Source: an uncultured Paracoccaceae bacterium (GTDB lineage Bacteria; Pseudomonadota; Alphaproteobacteria; Rhodobacterales; Rhodobacteraceae). Taken from it: a stretch of 61,329 bases of DNA. Below are positions 45,121 to 53,730 of the stretch, piece after piece; the stretch's first letter is position 1; every line of letters starts with the position of its first letter. The notes beneath the pieces were generated by a model. The model was not told the DNA's origin. It made no database searches and worked only from the letters and a program-made list of their open reading frames with translations. The translations under genes were made by a program, and so were the position numbers. The stretch covers positions 1 to 61,329 of the forward strand of contig CALJZN010000040.1 in assembly GCA_937983405.1 (NCBI GenBank), in the 5' to 3' direction.

Positions 45121-45505
45121 GGCCTTGTCCGATCCGGTCTGCCCCCGGTGCCGGATCGGCAAGGCCCATTTCGACCGCGCGCCGGGGCCGCGCCCCGGTC
45201 ATCCGCCGGAGATCGACCGGCCCCCCTTCCAGCGTGACCCCGAGCTGCGGCACAAGGGCGGGCCGCGGGCGGTGGCGATCGAGGCCCGCGTCGAGGCATC
45301 GGCCGGGCGTGACCCCGGCGCTGTCGCGCGGCTGCCGGCCACGGATGCCGGGGCGATCCGGGCGCGCGCCGCGCAGGCCTGCCGCCGCGGCACCACGGCG
45401 GTGGCGACCGTCGTCCTCGGCAGCCGCCCCGCGATGGAGGGCGCGCAACCGCCCGAGGCCCGCAGCCCAGGCCTCGATGCGCGCGCCCCGGAGCCCGGAG
45501 CATGA
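45108..45505 (+). CDS. Small CPRC protein of unknown function
   Basis: 132 residues. No family is recognised. It begins MVRPEALSDPVCPRCRIGK with a CxxC pair (residues ~12-15), then is rich in Arg, Pro and Ala. A third Cys is at ~92 (AQACRRG). ATG 45108 lies inside the end of the ligase gene behind a GGGAGG site, and its TGA overlaps the start of the MFS gene (ATGA), which is how a real operon gene would be spaced. GC3 is strongly biased in this frame only. A rubredoxin- or ribbon-like zinc site is possible but unproven. Confidence 0.55.
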
Positions 45506-46725
45506 CGCCGCGCCGGCCGATGCCTTATGCCGAGTTCATCGCCATGATGGCGCTCCTGTTTTCCGTGATGGCGGTGTCGATCGACGGGATGCTGCCCGCG
45601 CTGGCCGCGATCGCGGCCGAGCTTGTCCCGGCGGCGCCGAACCGCGCGCAGCTTGTCGTCGGGGTGTTCGTGCTGGGGCTGGGCTGCGGCATGGTGGTGA
45701 TGGGGCCGCTGTCGGACAGCTACGGGCGGCGCCGGGTGATCGCCTTCGGGGTGATCCTTTACCTTCTCGGGGCGGCGGCGGCGGCGGCGGCGCCCTCGCT
45801 CGGTGCGCTGCTGGCCGCGCGGCTGGTGCAGGGCTTCGGCATCGCCGCCACGCGGGTGGTGGGCACGGCGCTGATCCGCGACCTCTACGAGGGGCGGCGG
45901 ATGGCGCAGGTCGTCTCGACGGTGATGACGATCTTCATCCTGATGCCCGCGGCGGCCCCGGCGCTGGGCCAGGCGGTGCTGTGGCTGGCCGACTGGCGGG
46001 CGATCTTCCCGGCTTTCGGCGCGCTGGCGCTGGCCGCGCTGCTGTGGCTCTTGGCCCGCCAGCCCGAGACGCTGCCGCCCGCGCGGCGCCGCCCGTTCCG
46101 CGCGGCCCCCCTCGCCGCGGCGGTGCGCGAGGTGCTGGGCCATCCCGCGGTGCGGCTTTACATCCTGGCGCTGTCGCTGGGCTTCGGCCAGATGCTCGGG
46201 CTCATCATGTCCTCGCCCGCGATCTTCGGCGAGACCTTCGGGCGCGCGGCCGAGTTTCCGGCCTGGTTCGCGGCGATGGCGCTGGCGGCGGGGGCCGCGG
46301 CCTTCGTCAATGCCCGGCTGGTGCTGCGGCTGGGCATGCGGCGGCTGGCGACGCTGGCCTATGCGGCGCAGACCGCGCTTTCGGCGCTGCTCGTGCCCGT
46401 CTGGGCGGCCGGGCTTGCGCCCGAGGCGGCGGCCTTCCCGCTGTTCCTCGGCTGGGCGATGTCGGTGATGTTCATGGCCGGCGTCACCTTCGGCAATCTC
46501 AATGCCCTGGCGCTCGAGCCGCTGGGGCATATCGCGGGCACCGCCGCGTCGGTGGTGGGCGCGGGCTCGACCGTGCTTGCGGTGGCGGTGGCGGTGCCCC
46601 TGGGCATGGCCTTCGACGGCACGCCGCTGCCGCTGATGGCGGGGGTGCTGGTCTGCTCGGGCCTTGCGCTGGCGGTGGTCCGGCGCAGCCGCCGCTTCGC
46701 CCCCCTGCCCGCGGCCCCGGGCTAG
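45502..46725 (+). CDS. Bcr/CflA-family multidrug efflux MFS transporter
   Basis: 407 residues with twelve predicted spans. The Bcr/CflA opening is EFIAMMALLFSVMAVSIDGMLP-like (FIAMMALLFSVMAVSID), followed by VVMGPLSDSYGRRRVI (motif A), GFGIAATRVVGTALIRDLY and LNALALEPLGHIAGTAASVV. Such pumps expel drugs, toxins or sulfonamide- and bicyclomycin-like compounds with protons. Substrate is unknown. It ends the four-gene operon and converges on mfd 19 bp away. Confidence 0.93.
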   Translation: MTPRRPMPYAEFIAMMALLFSVMAVSIDGMLPALAAIAAELVPAAPNRAQLVVGVFVLGLGCGMVVMGPLSDSYGRRRVIAFGVILYLLGAAAAAAAPSLGALLAARLVQGFGIAATRVVGTALIRDLYEGRRMAQVVSTVMTIFILMPAAAPALGQAVLWLADWRAIFPAFGALALAALLWLLARQPETLPPARRRPFRAAPLAAAVREVLGHPAVRLYILALSLGFGQMLGLIMSSPAIFGETFGRAAEFPAWFAAMALAAGAAAFVNARLVLRLGMRRLATLAYAAQTALSALLVPVWAAGLAPEAAAFPLFLGWAMSVMFMAGVTFGNLNALALEPLGHIAGTAASVVGAGSTVLAVAVAVPLGMAFDGTPLPLMAGVLVCSGLALAVVRRSRRFAPLPAAPG

Positions 46726-46744
46726 GCCGCCGCCGCGCGCGCGC

Positions 46745-49700
46745 TCAGGACGCGCGGGAGGGGGCCGCGCCCGCGCTGGCCCGCTGGGCGAGGTCCCGGG
46801 CGATCGCAAAGACGCCCTTGACGCGCTCGGCATCGGTCGGCCAGTCGCGCCGCAGCACCACGCGGTTGTCGCGGACCCGGGCCGCGCCCTGCTGCTCGCC
46901 GAGGAAGGCCACGAGCCCGGCGGGGTTGGCAAAGCGGTCGCCGTGGAACTGGATCGTGGCCCCCTTCGGCCCGGCATCGAGCCGTGCGATTCCCGCGCGC
47001 TTGCACATGGCCTTGATGCGCACCACGGCGAGCAGCGTGCTCACCTCGCGCGGCAGCGGACCGAAGCGGTCGATGAGCTCGGCGGCAAAGCCCTCGATCT
47101 CGACCTTGTCCTCGAGCGTCGAGAGGCGGCGGTAGAGGCCCAGCCGCACGTCGAGGTCGGGGACATAGGCCTCGGGGATCAGCACCGGCACGCCGAGGTT
47201 GATCTGCGGCGACCAGTCGGCGGCGCTGTCGGTGAGGTCGATGTCGCCCGCCCTGAGCCGCGCGATCGTCTCGTCCAGCATCTGCTGGTAGAGCTCCTGC
47301 CCGACCTCGCGGATATGGCCCGACTGTTCCTCGCCCAGGATGTTGCCCGCCCCGCGCAGGTCCATGTCGTGGCTGGCCAGCGAGAACCCCGCGCCGAGGC
47401 TGTCGAGGCTGCCCAGCAGCCGCAGCCGCTTTTCCGCCTGCAGCGTCAGCGGCGTGCGCGGCTTGGTCGTGAGGTAGCAGTAGGCGCGCAGCTTCGACCG
47501 CCCGACCCGCCCGCGCATCTGGTAAAGCTGCGCCAGCCCGAACATGTCGGCGCGATGCACGATCATCGTGTTGGCGGTCGGGATGTCGAGGCCCGACTCC
47601 ACGATCGAGGTCGACAGAAGCACGTCGAACTGGCCGTCGTAAAAGGCGTTCATGCGCTCGTCGAGCGTGCCGGCCGCCATCTGCCCGTGGGCGGTGACGA
47701 CCTTCACCTCGGGCACCTGCTCGGCCAGGAAGGCCTCGATCTCGGGCAGGTCGGCGATGCGCGGAACGATGTAGAAGCTCTGCCCGCCCCGGTAGTGTTC
47801 GCGCAGCAGCGCCTCGCGCACCGTTACGCCGTCGAACTCCGAGACATAGGTGCGGATCGCGAGGCGGTCCACCGGGGGCGTGGCGATGATCGACAGGTCG
47901 CGCACGCCGCTCAGGGCCAGCTGCAGCGTGCGGGGGATGGGCGTGGCCGTCAGCGTCAGCACATGGACGTCCGAGCGCATCTCCTTCAGCCGCTCCTTGT
48001 GGGCGACGCCGAAATGCTGTTCCTCGTCAACGATCAGCAGGCCGAGATTGCGGAAGCGCACCGCCTTGGCCAGCAGCGCATGGGTGCCGATCACGATATC
48101 TACCTTGCCCGATGCCAGCCCCTCGCGCGTCTCGGCCGCCTCGCGCGCCGGGACAAACCGCGACAGCTGCCGCACCGTCAGAGGAAGGCCGCGGAACCGT
48201 TCGGAAAAGCTGCGGAAATGCTGGCGGGCCAACAGCGTGGTGGGGCCGATCACGGCCACCTGCGCGCCGCCCATGGCAGCGACGAAGGCCGCGCGCATGG
48301 CGACCTCGGTCTTGCCGAAGCCCACATCGCCCACGATCAGCCGGTCCATCGGCGTGCCGCGGCCGAGGTCGGCCAGCACATCGGCGATGGCGGCCAGCTG
48401 GTCGTCGGTCTCGGCATAGGGAAAGCGGGCGCAGAAGGCGTCCCAGGCATCCTCGGGCGGCGCAAAGGCGGGGGCCGCGCGCAGCTGCCGCTCGGCGGCC
48501 ACGCGGATCAGCCGGTCGGCGATCTCGCGGATGCGCGCCTTCAGCCGCGCCTTCCGCGCCTGCCAGGCGCCGCTGCCCAGGCGGTCGAGCTGCCCCTCCT
48601 CGTGGCCGTAGCGCGACAGCAGCTCGATGTTCTCGACCGGCAGATAGAGGCGGTCGCCGCCCGCGTATTCCAGCGCGACGCAGGCGTGCGGCGCGCCCAT
48701 GGCGGTGATCGTCTCGAGGCCCCGGTAGCGGCCGACCCCGTGCTCGACATGCACGACCAGATCGCCGGGCGTCAGGCTTTCCGCCTCGCGCAGGAAGTTT
48801 TCGGCCTTGCGGCGGCGCTTGGGGGTGCGGATCAGCCGGTCGCCCAGCACATCCTGTTCCGACACCACGGTCAGGCCCGGGGCCTCGAACCCCTGTTCCA
48901 GCGCCCAGGTGGCAAGGTGCAGGCCGCCCCTGCCCTCGGGGATGTCGCGGATGTCGTCGACCAGCCGCGCGCCGGTCAGGCCCTGATCCTCGATCAGCGC
49001 CTTCAGCCGCTCGCGCGCGCCGTCGGAACAGGCCGCGACGACCACCTGCGACAGTTTGCGCCGCGCCTCCAGATGGTCGGCGAAGGCCCTGAAGAGATTG
49101 ATCTTGTCGTCCTGCCGCTCGGGCGCAAAGCTGCGCCCGATCCGGCCGCCCGCATCGGTGACCCCCGGCCCCTGGCCCTGCGGCAGCGGCGCAAGCTGCA
49201 GCACCCGGCGGGGGGCCAGCGCCGCCTCCCAGGCCTGCGCATCGAGATACAGAAGCTCCGGCGCCACCGGCCGGTAGGGGCTTTCGCCCGGCCGACGCTC
49301 GGCCGCGGCCGCGCGCCGGGCGGCGTACTGGTCGGCGATGCCCTCCCAGCGGGCATGCCGCACGGCGCCGGTCTGGTCGTCGAGCACCACCGAGGCCCCC
49401 GGCAGATGGTCGAACAGCGTCTCCAGCCGGTCGTGGAACCAGGGCAGCCAGTGCTCCATCCCGGCATGCTTGCGGCCCGCGCTGACCGCCTCGTACAGCG
49501 GGTCGTCCTGCCCGGCGGCGCCGTATTCGGCGCGGTAGGCCTGACGGAACCGGGCGATGGCGCCCTCGTCGAGGATCACCTCCGAGGCGGCGGCCAGCTC
49601 GATACGCGCCAGCCGTTCGCTGCTGCGTTGGGTCGCGGGGTCGAAGCGGCGCACCCCCTCGAGCACGTCGCCCCAGAGATCGAGCCGTACCGGACCGCCT

Positions 49701-50230
49701 GCACCGGGGGGATAGATGTCGATGATCCCGCCGCGCACCGCGAAATCGCCCGGCTCGCCCACCATGGCGGTCTGGGAATAGCCCATCCGCCCCAGGAAGG
49801 CGCGCAGCCGCGCCGCATCCAGCCGGCGCCCGGCCTCGGCCACAAAGCTCGCCTCGGCAACCGTGGCGCGGGCAGGCACGCGCTGGGTCGCGGCGTTGAG
49901 CGTGGTGAGCAGGACGAAGGGCCCGGCCAGCCCCCGCACGAGGGCCGCGAGCGTGGCCATCCGCGCCGCGGCGATCTCGGGGTTGGGCGAGATGCGGTCG
50001 TAGGGCAGACAGTCCCAGGCCGGAAAGCTGAGCACCGGCAGGGTGGGCGCGAAGAAGGCCAGCGCCGCGCGCATCGCCTCGAGCCGGCGGTCGTCGCGGG
50101 CCACATGGATCACCGGGCGGCCCTGCGCCTCGGCCTCGCGCGCGACCACGCGGGCGTCAAACCCCTCGGGCGCCCCGCCGACGACGACGGGACGAAGGGC
50201 GGGTGCGGACACGGCGGCAAGGCTCTCCAT
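46745..50230 (-). CDS. mfd: Transcription-repair coupling factor Mfd
   Basis: 1161 residues. Removes RNA polymerase stalled at DNA lesions and hands the site to UvrA. The UvrB-like N-terminus is followed by the RNAP-binding CarD-like domain (TPGDLVVHVEHGVGRYRG), the helicase core with LIVGDVGFGKTEVAMRAAF (Walker A), LLIVDEEQHFGVAHKE (DEEQ box), LTATPIPRTLQLAL, and a TRCF C-terminal domain (VLIPEAYVPDLDVRLGLYRR). Length is usual. ATG 50230 chosen; ATG 50266 would add 12 residues without support. Convergent with the efflux gene. Confidence 0.97.
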   Translation of the reverse strand: MESLAAVSAPALRPVVVGGAPEGFDARVVAREAEAQGRPVIHVARDDRRLEAMRAALAFFAPTLPVLSFPAWDCLPYDRISPNPEIAAARMATLAALVRGLAGPFVLLTTLNAATQRVPARATVAEASFVAEAGRRLDAARLRAFLGRMGYSQTAMVGEPGDFAVRGGIIDIYPPGAGGPVRLDLWGDVLEGVRRFDPATQRSSERLARIELAAASEVILDEGAIARFRQAYRAEYGAAGQDDPLYEAVSAGRKHAGMEHWLPWFHDRLETLFDHLPGASVVLDDQTGAVRHARWEGIADQYAARRAAAAERRPGESPYRPVAPELLYLDAQAWEAALAPRRVLQLAPLPQGQGPGVTDAGGRIGRSFAPERQDDKINLFRAFADHLEARRKLSQVVVAACSDGARERLKALIEDQGLTGARLVDDIRDIPEGRGGLHLATWALEQGFEAPGLTVVSEQDVLGDRLIRTPKRRRKAENFLREAESLTPGDLVVHVEHGVGRYRGLETITAMGAPHACVALEYAGGDRLYLPVENIELLSRYGHEEGQLDRLGSGAWQARKARLKARIREIADRLIRVAAERQLRAAPAFAPPEDAWDAFCARFPYAETDDQLAAIADVLADLGRGTPMDRLIVGDVGFGKTEVAMRAAFVAAMGGAQVAVIGPTTLLARQHFRSFSERFRGLPLTVRQLSRFVPAREAAETREGLASGKVDIVIGTHALLAKAVRFRNLGLLIVDEEQHFGVAHKERLKEMRSDVHVLTLTATPIPRTLQLALSGVRDLSIIATPPVDRLAIRTYVSEFDGVTVREALLREHYRGGQSFYIVPRIADLPEIEAFLAEQVPEVKVVTAHGQMAAGTLDERMNAFYDGQFDVLLSTSIVESGLDIPTANTMIVHRADMFGLAQLYQMRGRVGRSKLRAYCYLTTKPRTPLTLQAEKRLRLLGSLDSLGAGFSLASHDMDLRGAGNILGEEQSGHIREVGQELYQQMLDETIARLRAGDIDLTDSAADWSPQINLGVPVLIPEAYVPDLDVRLGLYRRLSTLEDKVEIEGFAAELIDRFGPLPREVSTLLAVVRIKAMCKRAGIARLDAGPKGATIQFHGDRFANPAGLVAFLGEQQGAARVRDNRVVLRRDWPTDAERVKGVFAIARDLAQRASAGAAPSRAS

Positions 50231-50294
50231 GCCGGCGGGACGTAACGGGCCGGTCGGGCATGTCAACCCGGCCCGTGCATCGCGTCGGCCGGCC

Positions 50295-50822
50295 TCAGCC
50301 GCCGAGCACGCCGACCGTCATGTTCTGATACATCCCCCAGGTCGCGGTCAGGAAAATCGACAGGATGCCCAGCGCCTGCGTCCAGAAGCGGTGCCGCGTC
50401 AGCTGGCGCCACAGCTCGGGCCCGTGCACATCGCGCCCGGCGATGCGTTCCGCGGTGCGCACGCGCAGGAAACCCAGCAGCACCATCGGCAGGGCGAGCA
50501 TGAACACCGCCTGGCAGAACTCGATGCGATAGACGAAGCCCAAAAGCGCCAGCGAGGTCAGCAGGAAGCTGGTGATCCCGACCAGCCAGGGCCCGGCGAC
50601 CCTGCCGATGTAGAGCAGGCGGTTGACGTTGATGCGCACCATGTCGTCGAGGTCCTGCGCCGGCTGGCCGCCGTGGCGGCGGGCGCGGGCCACCATGTCG
50701 AAGGGCACGCCCAGCACATAATGGCTGGCCGAGGACCAGAAGACGGCCAGCGCGACCCAGTACCAGAGATTGGAGAACGAGCGCATGTCGATGAGCTCGA
50801 ACACCGAGTTGTACCACTGCAC
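50295..50822 (-). CDS. Membrane protein annotated in Rhodobacterales as component of SufBCD complex
   Basis: 175 residues from GTG 50822 (GGAG upstream), four hydrophobic segments. The opening WYNSVFELIDMRSFSNLWYW and the HYVLGVPFDMVARARRHGG stretch match a conserved small membrane protein frequently labelled 'component of SufBCD complex'. That label is from annotation tradition; I know no direct evidence of a role in Fe-S assembly. It lies 65 bp before the mfd start on the same strand. Confidence 0.8.
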   Translation of the reverse strand: MQWYNSVFELIDMRSFSNLWYWVALAVFWSSASHYVLGVPFDMVARARRHGGQPAQDLDDMVRINVNRLLYIGRVAGPWLVGITSFLLTSLALLGFVYRIEFCQAVFMLALPMVLLGFLRVRTAERIAGRDVHGPELWRQLTRHRFWTQALGILSIFLTATWGMYQNMTVGVLGG

Positions 50823-50990
50823 GCCCGACTCCGTCTGCGCATTGCGGCGCGGACCGGCCCCGGGAAGGGACCGGCCCGCGCGATTTGGGCGCAGCTTACG
50901 CGGGCGCACCGGCGATTCCCACCCTTGAGATGCGCGCGCGTCCGTGCGACCCCCCAGCTGCATGGTTTCCGCCGGACCGAGGCCCCCCCG

Positions 50991-51998
50991 ATGCCACCAT
51001 CCCCCGCATCCGCCCCCTTCCCCGCCGCCCGCGCCCGCCGGCTGCGCCGCACCGCAGCCCTCCGCGATCTGGTGCGCGAGCACCGGCTGTCGGCGTCCGA
51101 CCTGATCTGGCCGCTCTTCCTGCGCGACGGCACGGGCATCGAGGAGCCCGTCGCCTCGATGCCGGGTGTCGTCCGCCGCTCGGTGGACCGGGTGGTGGCC
51201 GCGGCCGAGGAGGCGGCGGCGCTCGGCATCCCCGCGATCTGCCTGTTTCCCTACACCGATGCAGCGGTCAAGACCGTGGGCTGCGAGGAAGCCTGGAACC
51301 CCGAGAACCTGACCAACCGGGCGATCCGGGCGGTCAAGGCGGCGGTGCCGGGGCTGGCGGTGATGACCGACATCGCGCTCGACCCCTACAACGCGCTCGG
51401 CCACGACGGGCTGGTGCGCGACGGCATCATCCTCAACGACGAGACGGTGGAGGCGCTGGTGCGCATGGCGCTGGTGCAGGCCGAGGCGGGGGCCGACATC
51501 CTCGGCCCGTCGGACATGATGGACGGCCGCATCGGCGCGATCCGCGCCGCGCTCGAGGCCGCGGGGCATCGCGACGTGGTGATCCTGTCCTATGCCGCCA
51601 AGTTCGCCTCGGCCTTCTACGGGCCGTTCCGCGATGCGGTGGGGGCCTCGGGGGCGCTGAAGGGCGACAAGACGACCTACCAGATCGACCCCGCCAACGG
51701 CGAGGAGGCGCTGCGCATGGTGGCGCGCGACCTGGCCGAGGGGGCCGACATGGTGATGGTCAAGCCGGGGCTGCCCTATCTCGACATCTGCGCCCGGGTG
51801 AAGGCGGCCTTCGGCGTGCCCACTTTCGCTTATCAGGTCTCGGGCGAATATGCGATGCTGATGGCCGCGGCCGGGCAGGGCTGGATCGACGGCGAACGGG
51901 CGATGCTCGAAAGCCTGCTGGCCTTCCGCCGGGCGGGCTGCGACGGGGTGCTGACCTATTTCGCCCCCCGGGTGGCGCGGGCGCTGCGGGCGGGCTAG
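50991..51998 (+). CDS. hemB: Delta-aminolevulinic acid dehydratase (porphobilinogen synthase)
   Basis: 335 residues. Joins two ALA molecules to porphobilinogen in heme, chlorophyll and B12 synthesis. Active-site lysines are in LSYAAKFASAFYGPFRDA and MVMVKPGLPYLD. The metal-loop region reads MTDIALDPYNALGHDGLV without the cysteine cluster used by zinc-dependent HemB, so it probably belongs to the zinc-independent class. Supplies precursors for cytochrome c heme (ccm genes) and cobalamin used by NrdJ. Start ATG 50991 is divergent from the previous gene. Confidence 0.97.
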   Translation: MPPSPASAPFPAARARRLRRTAALRDLVREHRLSASDLIWPLFLRDGTGIEEPVASMPGVVRRSVDRVVAAAEEAAALGIPAICLFPYTDAAVKTVGCEEAWNPENLTNRAIRAVKAAVPGLAVMTDIALDPYNALGHDGLVRDGIILNDETVEALVRMALVQAEAGADILGPSDMMDGRIGAIRAALEAAGHRDVVILSYAAKFASAFYGPFRDAVGASGALKGDKTTYQIDPANGEEALRMVARDLAEGADMVMVKPGLPYLDICARVKAAFGVPTFAYQVSGEYAMLMAAAGQGWIDGERAMLESLLAFRRAGCDGVLTYFAPRVARALRAG

Positions 51999-52157
51999 AG
52001 GGCGGCCCCCGGCAGCCGCCCGCAGGGCGGCGCGTGCCGCGGGCGGAAAATGGTGACTTGCCGCGCCGATTCGCCTAGAATTGGTGTCAAGGGCCAGCAT
52101 GGGCCCTCGGGCAGTCAACGGCGTCCCGGAAGGGCGCGGCAGATCGAGGTCAGGCGG

Positions 52158-52742
52158 ATGAACGACAGGCATGATGTGGCGCCAGAGCGGCGCCTTTCCC
52201 GGCGGAGTCTTGTTGCGGGCGGCGGCGCGCTGGCGCTGCTGGCGGCCTGCGGCAACGGCGTCGGCGGGTCGAGGGCCGAGCGGCTGGATGCGCGGGTGGA
52301 CGCCACGCGCGACTATCTCTTCGGCCGCTACCCCGGCACCCGCGACCTTGCCGCGCGCGCCTTCGGCGTGCTCTACATGCCGCTCGTGACCGAGGCGGGC
52401 TTCGGCTTCGGCGGCGGCTACGGGCGCGGCGCGCTGCGCATCAACGATGTGACGGTGGACTACTACTCGGCCACCCGGGCGACCTTCGGCCTCCAGATCG
52501 GCGCGCAGCAGTATGGCCATGCGCTGTTCTTCATGACCGCACCGGCGCTGGCCGAGTTCCGCCGCTCGGACGGCTGGACCGCCGGCGCGGACATCCGCTA
52601 TGCCCTGCCCGACACGGGCGGCAGCATCGGGGTCGATACCACCACGGGCCTGAGCCCGGTGATCGGGCTGGTCTTCGGCCAGGCGGGGCTGATGGCGGGG
52701 GCGACGCTGGCGGGGGTGAAATACACCCGCATCATCCCCTAG
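52158..52742 (+). CDS. SYLF/YSC84-like lipoprotein with Tat-type leader
   Basis: 194 residues. The leader reads RRLSRRSLVAGGGALALL then AAC (Cys31): a twin-arginine motif with a lipobox, so it is probably a Tat-exported lipoprotein. The rest (GVLYMPLVTEAGFGFGGGYGRGAL, ATFGLQIGAQQYGHALFF) resembles the YSC84/SYLF lipid-binding domain. Function is unknown in bacteria. The last codon TAG forms CTAG with the stop of the convergent oxidoreductase. Confidence 0.85.
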   Translation: MNDRHDVAPERRLSRRSLVAGGGALALLAACGNGVGGSRAERLDARVDATRDYLFGRYPGTRDLAARAFGVLYMPLVTEAGFGFGGGYGRGALRINDVTVDYYSATRATFGLQIGAQQYGHALFFMTAPALAEFRRSDGWTAGADIRYALPDTGGSIGVDTTTGLSPVIGLVFGQAGLMAGATLAGVKYTRIIP

Positions 52743-53629
52743 GGCCGGCCGCCCTGCCCCCGCGGCGGACGCAGGCGGCGGATCAGCGACGAGGTGTCCC
52801 ACCGCCCGCCGCCCATCGCCTGGAGGTCCTTGTAGAACTGGTCGACCAGCGCAGTCACGGGCAGGCTGGCGCCCACCTCGTCGGCGGCGTCGAGGCAGAT
52901 GCCCAGATCCTTGCGCATCCAGTCCACCGCGAAGCCGAAGTCGAAGCGGTCGTCGAGCATGGTCGCGTGGCGGTTGACCATCTGCCAGGATCCCGCGGCG
53001 CCCTGGGCGATGACCTCGACCACCGCGCGCCCGTCGAGCCCCGCCTTCTCGGCAAAGGCCAGCCCCTCGGCCAGGCCCTGCAGCAGTCCGGCGATGCAGA
53101 TCTGGTTCACCATCTTGGCAAGCTGGCCCGCGCCGCTTTCGCCCAGCCTTCGGCAGATGCGGGCATAGGCGGCCAGGATCGGCTCGGCGCGGGCATAGTC
53201 GTCCGCGCTGCCCCCGCACATGATCGACAGCGCCCCGGCCTCGGCCCCCGCCTGCCCGCCCGAGACCGGCGCATCGACAAAGCCGATCCCGCGCGCCGCC
53301 GCCTCGGCCGCAAGCGCGCGGGTGACGCGGGCCGAAACCGTGGTGTGATCGACAAAGAGGCTCCCGGCCGCCATGCCGGCGAAGGCGCCCGCGGGGCCGG
53401 TGCAGACCGCGCGCAGATCGTCGTCGTTGCCGACGCAGGCCAGCACCGCCGCGGCCCCCGCGGCAGCCTCGGCCGGCGTCGCGGCCCGGGTTCCGCCGTG
53501 GCGGGCGACCCAGGCCGCGGCCCGGGCGGCGGTGCGGTTGTAGACGGTCACCTCGTGCCCGGCCCGCGCCAGATGCCCGGCCATCGGGAAGCCCATCGTC
53601 CCGAGCCCCAGAAACGCCAGCTTCGCCAT
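52739..53629 (-). CDS. 3-Hydroxyisobutyrate dehydrogenase-type oxidoreductase
   Basis: 296 residues. The NAD(P) fold is LGLGTMGFPMAGHLARAG, with the family motif FVDAPVSGGQAGAEAGALS and catalytic lysine in GAGQLAKMVNQICIAGL. Members act on 3-hydroxyisobutyrate, tartronate semialdehyde or related beta-hydroxy acids; which one is unknown. It overlaps the SYLF gene end by 4 bp and is divergent from the penicillin-acylase gene across 101 bp. Confidence 0.92.
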   Translation of the reverse strand: MAKLAFLGLGTMGFPMAGHLARAGHEVTVYNRTAARAAAWVARHGGTRAATPAEAAAGAAAVLACVGNDDDLRAVCTGPAGAFAGMAAGSLFVDHTTVSARVTRALAAEAAARGIGFVDAPVSGGQAGAEAGALSIMCGGSADDYARAEPILAAYARICRRLGESGAGQLAKMVNQICIAGLLQGLAEGLAFAEKAGLDGRAVVEVIAQGAAGSWQMVNRHATMLDDRFDFGFAVDWMRKDLGICLDAADEVGASLPVTALVDQFYKDLQAMGGGRWDTSSLIRRLRPPRGQGGRP

Positions 53630-53730
53630 CGCCGCCCCCCATGCCCCGCGGCCGCGCCGCGGCCGATTGCCCTTGCCGCCCGAAGCCCTTACCTACCCGA
53701 GGCAGGAACGCCGTCAACCTTGGGGCGCCG

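Noticed and set aside
45199-46977. Long minus-strand frame opposite the MFS gene
   Set aside because: Low-complexity Arg/His/Gly composition and antisense to a clear twelve-helix transporter.
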